Assembly (NCBI GenBank): GCA_019358855.1
Contig: JAHHII010000006.1
Location: forward strand, 186,001-250,000
Length of the DNA stretch: 64,000 nucleotides
Direction: 5' to 3'
From: Timaviella obliquedivisa GSE-PSE-MK23-08B
Lineage (GTDB): Bacteria; Cyanobacteriota; Cyanobacteriia; Elainellales; Elainellaceae
Part shown: in pieces, positions 26,872 through 35,301 of the stretch
Layout of the letters: each line of letters begins with the position of its first letter
Numbering within the stretch: position 1 is the first letter of the stretch
Translations under genes and position numbers: made by a program
Notes under the pieces: model-generated
Told to the model about the DNA's origin: nothing
The model's database searches: none
Seen by the model: the letters and a program-made list of their open reading frames with translations, nothing else

Positions 26872-27453
26872 TTAAAAATCCCATTCTTCAAACAAATCTG
26901 TGACAGGCATGGAGAAATCCGGCACCACATCCTCACCTTCTAACTGATCATGAGGACGCAACAAGCGATCGGGTTCCGGTGAATGGTAAACCAACACGTA
27001 TTTCTCATCGGGATGAATGACCCACACTAAACGAGTGTCATTGTTAAAATACTCCACAATTTTTTCGTGGATCTCTTCAACAGTGTTGCCAGGTGAGAGA
27101 ATTTCGACCACTAGATCAGGAGAACCTTGAAAGAAGCCGCGCGGTGGACGCTTTAATCCCTTGAGCCGTTCTCTTGCCACAAAGGAAACATCGGGCGATC
27201 GCTTGTTACCCGTCTTTAAAGTAAACGCTGTACTAGAATCGCAGACGGCACCCAGCCTATTTTGCTGTACAAACGTTGTCAAAACTGCGACTAAAATACA
27301 AGCCACATAGCCATGCTCCATCCCCGAATTGCCCATATCCACCAACGCCTCATTCACTAACTCATAACGATGCCCATCTTTAGGCAACGCCATAAACTCC
27401 TCATCCGTCCAAGTCTTCTGATCAATAGAGATAGTTTTGCCAGAGATCGCCAT
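26872..27453 (-). CDS. Uma2 family endonuclease-like protein
   Basis: 193 residues. The Uma2 (DUF820) pattern is clear: TDEEFMALPKDGHRYELVNEALV, then the nuclease-like core SPDVSFVARE and DLVVEILSPGNTVEEI, ending VPDFSMPVTDLFEEWDF. The acidic residues of the PD-(D/E)XK-like fold (Asp in SPDV, Glu in VVEIL) are kept. Uma2 proteins are greatly expanded in cyanobacteria; their biological role is unknown. It precedes hicA on the same strand by 52 bases. Confidence 0.9.
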   Translation of the reverse strand: MAISGKTISIDQKTWTDEEFMALPKDGHRYELVNEALVDMGNSGMEHGYVACILVAVLTTFVQQNRLGAVCDSSTAFTLKTGNKRSPDVSFVARERLKGLKRPPRGFFQGSPDLVVEILSPGNTVEEIHEKIVEYFNNDTRLVWVIHPDEKYVLVYHSPEPDRLLRPHDQLEGEDVVPDFSMPVTDLFEEWDF

Positions 27454-27640
27454 AGTTCCAGCCCTCTCAGATTTTCCTCAATCGCTGTCTCCAGTTTCGC
27501 ACTTTCAGTAAACCGCTACTCCCAAGTTATCCTCAAGTCAGAGATTCAAGCCATCTCTTGAGAATTTCATTGGCAGATTCTACTCCCAAGGATTGCTCGC
27601 GCTACTATATTGGGTGCATGAAATTACGACGCGCGATCGC

Positions 27641-30205
27641 ATGATAAACATCCCTCAACTTTTGGCTGAAGAACTCTCCCTGCGCCCCGCCCAAGTTGCC
27701 AGCGCCCTAGAACTGTTGGCAGAAGGAGCAACGGTGCCCTTTATTGCTCGGTATCGCAAGGAGCGAACGGAGGAGATGAACGAGATTCAATTGCGGGATT
27801 TGTTCGATCGCTTTGCCTACCTCACCGAACTGGAAGAGCGAAAAGCCATCATTTTGAGATCGATCGCCGATCAAGGTAAGCTCACCGCCGACTTAGAAAC
27901 CCAAATTACAGCTAGCCTGCTTAAAACCGAACTGGAAGATCTCTATCTGCCCTATCGCCCCAAACGCCGCACCCGCGCCACGATCGCCAAAGAAAAGGGA
28001 CTAGAGCCATTGGCAGATTTTATCCGCGCCTTGAATCAGCCTAACGTCCAGACGGTGTTACTGGAACCGGAAGCCGCTAAGTTTGTTTCAGAAGAGAAGG
28101 GCGTAAAGACGGCAGAAGAAGCTTTGAGGGGCGCATCGGATATTTTGGCGGAGGAAGTGGCGGAGAAAGCAGCGTTACGGGCGTATTTACGCGATTATTT
28201 GACGGATTCGGGAATGTTTGTGTCGCAGATGAAGGGGGAACAGCCGGAGGGTTCGACTAAGTTTGAGATGTATCGCAGCTACCAAGCTAAAGTGAAGGCG
28301 ATCGCCCCTCACAATTTGCTAGCACTTTACCGGGGAGAAGCGGAGGGCATATTAAACTTCGACTTGAACTTTGATGAAGAGCAGGTTTTGGCTTATTTAG
28401 ACTCTGAAGAAATCCACAGCAAAGCCCCTGCCATTCGTACTTTTTATCGCGGGATGTTAAAAGATGCGTTCAATCGGCTGATGAAAACTTCGCTGATTGG
28501 AGAAGTGCGATCGGCGAAAAAGCTACAGGCTGATGTGGAATCGATTCAAACCTTTGAGGCGAATTTAAGAGAACTTTTGCTGTCTGCTCCGGCAGGCATG
28601 AAACCGACAATGGCGATCGATCCTGGTTTTCGCACGGGCTGTAAAGTTGCGGTGCTAGATCAGACAGGTAAGTTTTTGGAATACCAAACCATCTTTCCCC
28701 ATCAGGCGGCAAACCAGCGGGTGCAGGCAGGTCTGGCTGTGAAGAAGTTGGTGGAAAAATATCAGGTAGAACTGATTGCGATTGGTAACGGCACTGCGGG
28801 ACGAGAAACAGACGAGTTTGTGGAGGAAGTGCTGCAATCTTTAGACCTCAAGCCCGTGAAAGTGATGGTGAATGAGTCGGGGGCTTCCATTTATTCAGCC
28901 AGTGAAGTGGCGATCGCTGAATTTCCTGACCAAGATATCACGGTGCGGGGAGCTATTAGCATTGGAAGACGGCTGCAAGACCCGCTAGCAGAACTGGTGA
29001 AAATTGATCCGAAGTCTATTGGTGTGGGTCAATATCAGCACGACGTTGATCAGAAGCTGTTGCGCAAAAAACTCGATGAAACGGTGGAAAGCTGCGTCAA
29101 TTATGTCGGTGTTGACCTGAACATGGCTTCAAAAGAACTCTTGACCTCGGTGTCTGGCATTACGGGGGCGATCGCTAATAACATCGTGGCGTATCGGAAT
29201 GAGAACGGAGCATTTGGCGATCGGCGCACTCTTCTCAAAGTCCCTAAGCTGGGCCCTAAAGCCTACGAGCAATCTGCTGGTTTTCTGCGCATCCGGGGCG
29301 GCAAGAATCCTTTAGACAATACCGCTGTACACCCTGAAAGCTATGGTGTGGTCGAAAGCATGGCGAAAGATCTCAATGTCCCTTTAACCGACATGACCCA
29401 GGTGGCGGAACGATTAAAGCAAGCCGACCTAAAGAAATATGCGACGGATAAAGTGGGCGAACCCACCCTGCGAGACATTTTGGCAGAACTGGAAAAGCCA
29501 GGGCGCGACCCGCGTGCCGAGTTCAAATATGCCACATTCAAGGAAGGTGTGAAAGACTTGCGCGACTTAACCGTGGGCATGGAGCTAGAGGGCGTAATTA
29601 CCAACGTGGCTAACTTTGGGGCATTTGTGGATGTTGGCGTGCATCAAGATGGGCTAGTCCATGTGTCGCAGCTAGCAGATAAGTTCGTCAGTGACCCGCA
29701 GCAAATCGTGAAGGTGGGGCAGGTGGTCAAAGTTCGGGTGTTAGAGATCAATGAGAGTCTGAAACGGATTAGCTTGTCGATGAAAGCGGGCGGTGAAGGC
29801 ATATCGGGTAGAACTGGAAAGCCTACAACTCAGCCTATTGTCCATAAAAGCAAGCGATCGCCCCAAACTCTATCGCCCCAAACTCTATCTCAAAGCAAGC
29901 ATCCAGAACAAAGCAGCGTTAACTCCACAGAAAACAACGTCAACTCAGCAGGAAATAGCGTCAACCCTACACAAAACAACGTCAACCCTACACAAAACAA
30001 CGTCAACCCTACAAAAAACAACGTCAACCCTACAAAAAATAGCGTCAAGCTAACAGAAAATAGCGTCAAGCCAGTAGAAACCAACATCAACCCAGCAAAA
30101 AATAGCGTCAACCCCACACGAAACAACGTTAAGCCAGCAGAAAACCGACCTGCCGCCGATCCAACCCTAGAAGACTTGAAGGCGAAGTTTGGAAAGAAAC
30201 GCTAA
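27641..30205 (+). CDS. tex: Tex-like RNA-binding transcription accessory protein with repeat tail
   Basis: 854 residues from ATG 27641 (MINIPQLLAEELSL), the family-typical start; a frame start at 27593 adds 16 unlikely residues. Order: Tex N-terminal domain with RYRKERT, a YqgF/RNase H-like domain (AIDPGFRTGCKVAVLD), helix-hairpin-helix region (ITGAIANNIVAYRN), and an S1 RNA-binding domain (about 645-720: GVITNVANFGAFVDVGVHQDG). The remaining roughly 130 residues are unusual: eleven Asn-rich heptads (bases 29915-30145) before a normal-looking end LEDLKAKFGKKR. Tex family members bind RNA and affect transcription and ribosome function. Confidence 0.93.
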   Translation: MINIPQLLAEELSLRPAQVASALELLAEGATVPFIARYRKERTEEMNEIQLRDLFDRFAYLTELEERKAIILRSIADQGKLTADLETQITASLLKTELEDLYLPYRPKRRTRATIAKEKGLEPLADFIRALNQPNVQTVLLEPEAAKFVSEEKGVKTAEEALRGASDILAEEVAEKAALRAYLRDYLTDSGMFVSQMKGEQPEGSTKFEMYRSYQAKVKAIAPHNLLALYRGEAEGILNFDLNFDEEQVLAYLDSEEIHSKAPAIRTFYRGMLKDAFNRLMKTSLIGEVRSAKKLQADVESIQTFEANLRELLLSAPAGMKPTMAIDPGFRTGCKVAVLDQTGKFLEYQTIFPHQAANQRVQAGLAVKKLVEKYQVELIAIGNGTAGRETDEFVEEVLQSLDLKPVKVMVNESGASIYSASEVAIAEFPDQDITVRGAISIGRRLQDPLAELVKIDPKSIGVGQYQHDVDQKLLRKKLDETVESCVNYVGVDLNMASKELLTSVSGITGAIANNIVAYRNENGAFGDRRTLLKVPKLGPKAYEQSAGFLRIRGGKNPLDNTAVHPESYGVVESMAKDLNVPLTDMTQVAERLKQADLKKYATDKVGEPTLRDILAELEKPGRDPRAEFKYATFKEGVKDLRDLTVGMELEGVITNVANFGAFVDVGVHQDGLVHVSQLADKFVSDPQQIVKVGQVVKVRVLEINESLKRISLSMKAGGEGISGRTGKPTTQPIVHKSKRSPQTLSPQTLSQSKHPEQSSVNSTENNVNSAGNSVNPTQNNVNPTQNNVNPTKNNVNPTKNSVKLTENSVKPVETNINPAKNSVNPTRNNVKPAENRPAADPTLEDLKAKFGKKR
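29915..30145 (+). repeat. 21-bp minisatellite encoding Asn-rich heptads in tex
   Basis: Eleven consecutive 21-base units encode the heptad S/N-V-N/K-P-T-x-N (for example NVNPTQN, NVNPTKN). Copies 3 to 6 are almost identical (AACAACGTCAACCCTACA core), the outer ones more diverged, as expected of an actively slipping array that stays in frame. Confidence 0.95.
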
Positions 30206-30262
30206 ATCTAGCCGAATCTATTTTAGATTTTGGATTTCATGTAAAGTCCTAACCTCAGATCC

Positions 30263-31594
30263 CTAATGCGCTTGATCTGCCCGCAAAAAATCGACAAACT
30301 GCCTCGCTGTCCTCCCCGATCGCCCATTCTGTCGAGTTGCCCACTGCAACGCCCGAAACTCTAAATCCTTATCCCTAATCTCGATCGCCGCTTCCTTCAC
30401 CAAATGACGGACAATTTCTAAATAGGTGGTTTGATCGGCAGGCTCAAAGGTCAGCGTTAAGCCAAAGCGATCGCTAAACGACAGTTTTTCCTGCAACGTA
30501 TCCCAGTGATGAATCTCATCCGCATCTTTGGGTGTGGGGCGATCGCCGTAAAACTCCCGCACTAGATGCCGCCGATTGGAGGTCGCATACACCGCTACGT
30601 TTTCGGGTCGCGCCGTCAAGCTGCCTTCCAAGACCACCTTAAGCGCCTTAAATGACTCGTCATCTTCCTCAAAAGACAAATCATCGACAAAAATAATGAA
30701 CCGATGGGGCACCAGACGCAACTGCTCGACGATCGTGGGCAGATCTTTTAAATTCGCCTTGCCCACTTCAATCAGCCGCAAACCGCGATCGCCATATTCA
30801 TGCACCAAAGCCTTGACCAGCGAAGATTTTCCCGTGCCTCGACTGCCGTAAAGCAAAACATTCAACGCTGGGTAACCTGCCAGCAGCGCCTCCGTATTCT
30901 TCAGCAACGCCGCTCTAGGAATCTCGTAGCCCACTAGCGATCGTAGCCGAACTGGGTCAGGGTGGGCAATACCCGCAAATTGCCCGTTTTGCCAACGAAA
31001 GGCATGATGGGTTGCAAATACACCAACGCCAGCTTGGCGATAATAATCGGCTAAGTCGGGCAAAATTTCTGTCCAATCTTCTAATGTTTGGAATTGTCGC
31101 CAAAGATTTGAGTCGAGGGCATGGGTGGGAGCGATCTCTGCGAGATACCCGCAAGGGGTCGTCCACTCTACTAACGGTGCAGAAAACGAAAACCTAGCCT
31201 TCATCCAGAGGTTAAACTGATGACCGCTGCATTGATACAAGCTTTGTAGCCCTCGTAAATCCTGCCGTGCCGCCAAGACTAAAGCAGGTGGCAACTCGGA
31301 CAAAGGCGATCCTTTGTGAGGTACTCGCTGTACCCCACGAGTAAAAGGATTATCTGCCCGCGTAATCTGCGTCAACAAATAATCCTGCCAGCTTAGCCCC
31401 GCCGCCGCCATCGTCCGAAACCATTGCCCATACGTTTCTAAACAAGCCAACTCATCCTTACTCTGCTGCCGAAACACTTGTAGCAACCGCAAAAATGCCT
31501 GCCCAATCTCATCATCGAAAACTGACTGATACAGCAGTAACGCTGCCACCTGACGCTGCAAAACCTCGATTGAAGCAGAAACAGACTCGCTCAT
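30263..31594 (-). CDS. DUF815 AAA-type ATPase
   Basis: 443 residues. N-terminal half is helical without recognised motif; C-terminal half is a P-loop ATPase: Walker A GSRGTGKSS (250-258), Walker B HRFIIFVDDLSFE (about 297-309), sensor region VYATSNRRHLV, and an arginine-rich SGRTARQF. This is the DUF815 family, a DnaA/IstB-like ATPase group of unknown role in many bacteria. Start ATG 31594. Copy 3 of the 29-bp repeat lies in the N-terminal half. Convergent with tex (57 bases). Confidence 0.88.
   Translation of the reverse strand: MSESVSASIEVLQRQVAALLLYQSVFDDEIGQAFLRLLQVFRQQSKDELACLETYGQWFRTMAAAGLSWQDYLLTQITRADNPFTRGVQRVPHKGSPLSELPPALVLAARQDLRGLQSLYQCSGHQFNLWMKARFSFSAPLVEWTTPCGYLAEIAPTHALDSNLWRQFQTLEDWTEILPDLADYYRQAGVGVFATHHAFRWQNGQFAGIAHPDPVRLRSLVGYEIPRAALLKNTEALLAGYPALNVLLYGSRGTGKSSLVKALVHEYGDRGLRLIEVGKANLKDLPTIVEQLRLVPHRFIIFVDDLSFEEDDESFKALKVVLEGSLTARPENVAVYATSNRRHLVREFYGDRPTPKDADEIHHWDTLQEKLSFSDRFGLTLTFEPADQTTYLEIVRHLVKEAAIEIRDKDLEFRALQWATRQNGRSGRTARQFVDFLRADQAH
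31132..31160 (-). repeat. Dispersed 29-bp repeat, copy 3
   Basis: Minus-strand orientation; starts GACCCCTTGCGG and contains TATCTCGCAGA. Differs from copy 2 at four of 29 positions. Inside the DUF815 gene, read in the opposite direction relative to its host gene compared with copies 1 and 2. Confidence 0.7.
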
Positions 31595-31711
31595 TGATAC
31601 CAGATGTTACAGAACATTGATTACAGACGAATTAGGGGTTGAACAATGAGAATATGAGCGAGGGTTGGCAACTCTCGCCAGCTTACAACTACCCTATCAT
31701 TCTTATCCGCT

Positions 31712-32023
31712 ATGACTCCCGGAACCATCGCAGCGATCGCTTATGCCATCCTCGCCATCATTGGCGGCATCATTGGCTACGCCCAAGTTCAGAGTAAAGT
31801 TTCCCTGATTTCTGGTATCGTTAGCGGCTTACTTCTCTTAGCCGGAGGTATTGCTCAACAGCAGGGCATGAGGTGGGGACTGCCGCTATCTGTTGCGATT
31901 ACCGCGTTACTAATTGTCGTCTTCGCCGTGCGTTGGTTTAAAACCCGCAAGCTCATGCCAGCCGGACTTATGATTGCCGCAGGCATTGCAGCTTTAGCCG
32001 GAATGCTACTGCAATTTACCTAA
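31712..32023 (+). CDS. TMEM14/UPF0136 family small membrane protein
   Basis: 103 residues with four hydrophobic helices (about 5-22, 29-47, 55-72, 80-100). AYAILAIIGGIIGYAQ and SLISGIVSGLLLLAGG are the repeated Gly-rich helices of the TMEM14 family, whose plant members (FAX1) move fatty acids out of the plastid. A lipid-transport role here is inferred. Start ATG 31712. Divergent from the DUF815 gene; no operon partner. Confidence 0.88.
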   Translation: MTPGTIAAIAYAILAIIGGIIGYAQVQSKVSLISGIVSGLLLLAGGIAQQQGMRWGLPLSVAITALLIVVFAVRWFKTRKLMPAGLMIAAGIAALAGMLLQFT

Positions 32024-32404
32024 ATCTTAACTGTATCGACCTCAGAGCCTAGAACAAGCCTCAACCCAATAAGGTTTACTTTGGCTTATCAAAAGCGTGT
32101 AAGCTCGTTGCTTTGTCTGACGCATTAACGACCAATAGTTGATAAATTTCTCAGATTTGTAAGGAATCTGGGAAATTTTAGGCTACATAGATAGTCAAAA
32201 CTTGTTTGAAAAATTCTCTTGACTGAGAGGATTTGCTCTATTGAGGTTTCGGTTCTGCCTTTAGCAGCCTCAATTAAAGTAATTCACAACCCCTTAATGG
32301 GGATACTGAAAGGTATCATCTTTACTTTGCCGATCGCGTTACCGTCGACTCTACTCGTATCAAGCCCCTTAGGACTTAAACAACCTCTCTAAAATCAAAG
32401 TTAT
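32024..32404. other. Intergenic region between two convergent genes
   Basis: 381 bases between the TMEM14 gene (plus) and the Mo-nitro_C gene (minus). I found no convincing terminator, small gene or repeat. Confidence 0.3.
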
Positions 32405-32785
32405 CTAACAATAACTAGAGATGTCCTTGCCACAAACGTCTGCTAAGTAACAGAGTGCCCGAAAACGCAAAGCTACCACTTCATCGTAGACAGGATTCAG
32501 CTTACAGAGAGGTGGAATGTAGAGTAGGGTATAGCCTTTGAACTGCACACGTCTTTCAAAAGGGCATTGAGACGGAATTTGCTGACACAAGAAGTGAGCA
32601 AACCCTGCATCTTTGACTTCAATTTTGTTTAACCATTGCCGTACTGGAGAGAAAAGGTCGATCGCAGGCTTAGTGGATGGTGCCTTAGGAGGTACTACTG
32701 GGCTAGAGCTCGTATTGGTCTGGTTAACCCAACCCCAACTAACAAGGGTAGAGGTTTTTGTTTCGTCATTCTTTGATGAGTTCAT
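32405..32785 (-). CDS. Mo-dependent nitrogenase C-terminal domain (Mo-nitro_C) protein
   Basis: 126 residues. After a low-complexity N-terminus (about 1-45) comes the domain WLNKIEVKDAGFAHFLCQQI, PSQCPFERRVQFKGYTLLYI, PPLCKLNPVYDEVVALRFRA, LCYLADVCGKD, with five conserved-looking cysteines. This is the PF06967-type Mo-nitro_C domain, found in many cyanobacteria whether or not they fix nitrogen, so the name does not prove nitrogenase. No nif gene is in the window. Start ATG 32785; the gene is isolated by about 500 bases on its 5' side. Confidence 0.85.
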   Translation of the reverse strand: MNSSKNDETKTSTLVSWGWVNQTNTSSSPVVPPKAPSTKPAIDLFSPVRQWLNKIEVKDAGFAHFLCQQIPSQCPFERRVQFKGYTLLYIPPLCKLNPVYDEVVALRFRALCYLADVCGKDISSYC

Positions 32786-33281
32786 CGTTCCTTCCTTGAT
32801 TCCAACTGGCTAGTGACCTAGATGGGATAAATCACTCGTAAAGTTCCCTAATAGACTCATACACAGGTTAAAGCAGCTTTATCGGAACGAATTGTTAATA
32901 CTTGAAGCCAGAAAAAGTAGTAAACCTAATACTTTTTCAAGAGCAGAAAAACCCTCGCCTCATCAAGTGTGTAGAAGGCTACACGTCGTTCATACAGCTT
33001 TAAGTGACATGGCTATTGTGTCCGAAGAAAATCGGATGGAAGTTCGTGGAAACACGGATTTTTGAGATTGATAAATCTTTGAAATAGGGCAGCTTCACCT
33101 GATATTTTACTGATGAAGTGTGACGGAAGCTACAGTTTTAAATGAGCCAAGACTCGACGTAAAAAAAAGAAATTGAAATAGTTTCGTTGTGATTTCCGCT
33201 TAACACCATAACACTCAAAAAGGCGACCTGTCGATCGCCTTTCCAAACTTTATTTGAACTTAAAGGGCAGCTACCAGATTA
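32786..33281. other. Intergenic region upstream of Mo-nitro_C and downstream of rnj
   Basis: 496 bases holding the Mo-nitro_C promoter and, at its right end, the rnj terminator. A CTTTAACC-like octamer occurs once near 32865 but is not repeated, so I do not call a Pho site. No small gene seen. Confidence 0.3.
33217..33243 (-). terminator. Rho-independent terminator of rnj
   Basis: Minus strand: AAAGGCGA pairs with TCGCCTTT across an 8-base loop, followed by a T-run (the plus strand shows five A at 33217-33221). It lies about 40 bases after the rnj stop. Confidence 0.75.
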
Positions 33282-35120
33282 TTAAGAAGCAACCTTTGCC
33301 GTCGATCGCTGTCTCCGAGAACTGCTTGGAGCAGTAGACTGGGGCGTTGGCAGCGGTTGCGTGGCTTGCGGACTTGATGGATGAGATGCGGAGGACTGTT
33401 GCCCTGAAGCCTGTTGGGTGGTTTGCATCATGAACACTAGCGTAGGACTAGATTGCAGTTCCCGTCGCAGTAACCGTCGTAAGTCAGCTTCGATGTCTGC
33501 TTGCAGCTTTACCCAGTTCACTTCAGCAGCTTTGCCATTACCCGAAGCGGGAGCGATTTCTGACCAACCATTTTTAACAACATTCTCAATGCTCTGAGAC
33601 ACTGCTTTTTCAAGGCGAGCCTTCTCAATGCTGGTCACAACACCGCGCAAATGTACTTCCGGCTTCGCGATCAATTCACCCGTCCAGTTGATAGTAGCAG
33701 CGACCGTAACAATCCCCTCTTCAGCCATCTGCTGACGCTCTTTGAGAACCCGCTCTTGAACAATTCCTGAGCGAGAAGCATCGACTAGTTCAATCCCTGA
33801 AGGCACCTTACCCGAAACCTGGATGCGATCGGGAGTCAGTTCCACAACGTCGCCGTTGTCGATAATAATCATGTTCTCTGCCGGAATACCCATACTCTGA
33901 GCAGTTTCAGAGTGCTTGACCAGCATCCGGTGCTCACCATGAACAGGGATAAAGAACTTAGGACGGGTCAGGGCAATCATCATTTTCTGATCTTCCTGAG
34001 CGCCGTGACCCGAAACGTGGATACCTTTATCCTTTCCGTAAACCACCTTTGCCCCCTGCATCATCAGTTTGTCAATTGTGTTGACAACGGCAATGGTGTT
34101 GCCCGGGATGGGATTTGCCGAGAATACGACTGTATCGCCCTCGCGGATTTTGACTTGGCGGTGATCCTGGTTGGCAATCCGAGTCATGGCTGCCATGGGT
34201 TCGCCTTGCGATCCAGTAGTCAGAATCAGAACATTATTATCTGGCAGTTTATTGACCATGTTGAGCGGTACAAAAACATCATCCGTGCATTTGATGTACC
34301 CTAAGTTCCGAGCATGGGCAATTACGTTCAGCATTGAGCGACCTAGCACCGCAACCGATCGCTTGTTCTTTTTCGCCAACTCCAAAATCATGTTGACGCG
34401 ATGTACCGAGGAGGCAAAGGTCGTTACTAAGAGCCGTCCCGGAGCCTGGGAGAAAATACGATCGAGGTTAGGAAAAACTGCTCGCTCAGAAGGTGTAAAT
34501 CCTGGCACTTCCGAGTTAGTAGAGTCACTGATGAGGCACAGCACACCTTTTTCACCATGCTCTGCTAAGCGCTGCAAATCAAAAGTTTCGCCATCTACAG
34601 GCGTATGATCAATTTTGAAATCGCCTGTGTGAATCACCACGCCCAAAGGGGTATGGATTGCCACCGTGAAGCTATCCGCCATGGAATGGGTATTGCGAAT
34701 ATATTCCACGAGGAAAGAGGCACCAATGCGAACCATGTCGCGGGGACGGACAGTGCGCAGTTCGGTGCGATCGGAAACGCCTGCCTCTTCTAGCTTGTCT
34801 TGCAGCAGCGCCATTGCCAAACGAGGCCCATAAATCACCGGAATATCGAATTGCTTGAGGTGGAAGGCAATGCCACCAATGTGATCTTCATGCCCGTGAG
34901 TGACGATCATGCCTTTAATTTTGTGGCGATTTTCCCGTAGATAGGTCATGTCAGGCAAGACAATATTAACTCCGTGCATTCCATCAGAGGGAAAAGCAAG
35001 CCCGGCATCTAAGAGGATAATCTCGTCGTTGTACTCAAACACGCAGGTATTTTTACCAATTTCGTGAAGTCCACCGAGAGGGATAACTTTTAATACGTCA
35101 GCTGAACCATTTTGACTCAT
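33282..35120 (-). CDS. rnj: Ribonuclease J
   Basis: 612 residues. Metallo-beta-lactamase/beta-CASP enzyme with 5'-exo and endonuclease activity in mRNA decay and rRNA maturation. Seen: zinc motif HGHEDH (75-80), NTHSMADS, HTGDFKID, SDSTNSEVPGFTPSE, beta-CASP SANPIPGN and the C-terminal HVSGHGAQED. The last about 45 residues are a Ser/Gln/Pro-rich tail (from QQASGQQSS) beyond the catalytic unit, which cyanobacterial enzymes often carry. Start ATG 35120. It is third in the asd-dapA-rnj row, with a 181-base spacer holding a terminator-like hairpin. Confidence 0.95.
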   Translation of the reverse strand: MSQNGSADVLKVIPLGGLHEIGKNTCVFEYNDEIILLDAGLAFPSDGMHGVNIVLPDMTYLRENRHKIKGMIVTHGHEDHIGGIAFHLKQFDIPVIYGPRLAMALLQDKLEEAGVSDRTELRTVRPRDMVRIGASFLVEYIRNTHSMADSFTVAIHTPLGVVIHTGDFKIDHTPVDGETFDLQRLAEHGEKGVLCLISDSTNSEVPGFTPSERAVFPNLDRIFSQAPGRLLVTTFASSVHRVNMILELAKKNKRSVAVLGRSMLNVIAHARNLGYIKCTDDVFVPLNMVNKLPDNNVLILTTGSQGEPMAAMTRIANQDHRQVKIREGDTVVFSANPIPGNTIAVVNTIDKLMMQGAKVVYGKDKGIHVSGHGAQEDQKMMIALTRPKFFIPVHGEHRMLVKHSETAQSMGIPAENMIIIDNGDVVELTPDRIQVSGKVPSGIELVDASRSGIVQERVLKERQQMAEEGIVTVAATINWTGELIAKPEVHLRGVVTSIEKARLEKAVSQSIENVVKNGWSEIAPASGNGKAAEVNWVKLQADIEADLRRLLRRELQSSPTLVFMMQTTQQASGQQSSASHPSSPQATQPLPTPQSTAPSSSRRQRSTAKVAS

Positions 35121-35185
35121 GTGTGTCCTTAATTCTTCAAGGTGATTAGAAACTTTTGCAACGAAGGCGTTGCTAGAAAACAGAA

Positions 35186-35217
35186 CCTTGAGTTCATGGA
35201 AATGACAGAACTCAGGG
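35186..35217 (-). terminator. Hairpin between dapA and rnj, possible terminator or attenuator
   Basis: Minus strand: CCCTGAGTTC pairs with GAACTCAAGG (one G-T pair) across a 12-base loop, then TTCTGTTTTC. It is about 85 bases after the dapA stop and about 65 before the rnj start, so it may set the dapA/rnj ratio. Confidence 0.45.
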
Positions 35218-35301
35218 ATAGAGAGAAAACTCTTTAGATGACCTATTTAGTTGTGAGCAAATCTGTGGGTGCGATCGCTTTTCTAAATTGCAAACAAGGC
35301 A

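Noticed and set aside
29793-30126. Other-frame ORFs across the tex repeat on both strands with repetitive sequences
   Set aside because: They are artefacts of the 21-bp repeat having no stop in several frames; no ribosome sites.
32405-32785. Taking the Mo-nitro_C gene as evidence of nitrogen fixation
   Set aside because: The domain occurs in non-fixing cyanobacteria and no nif gene is present in the window.
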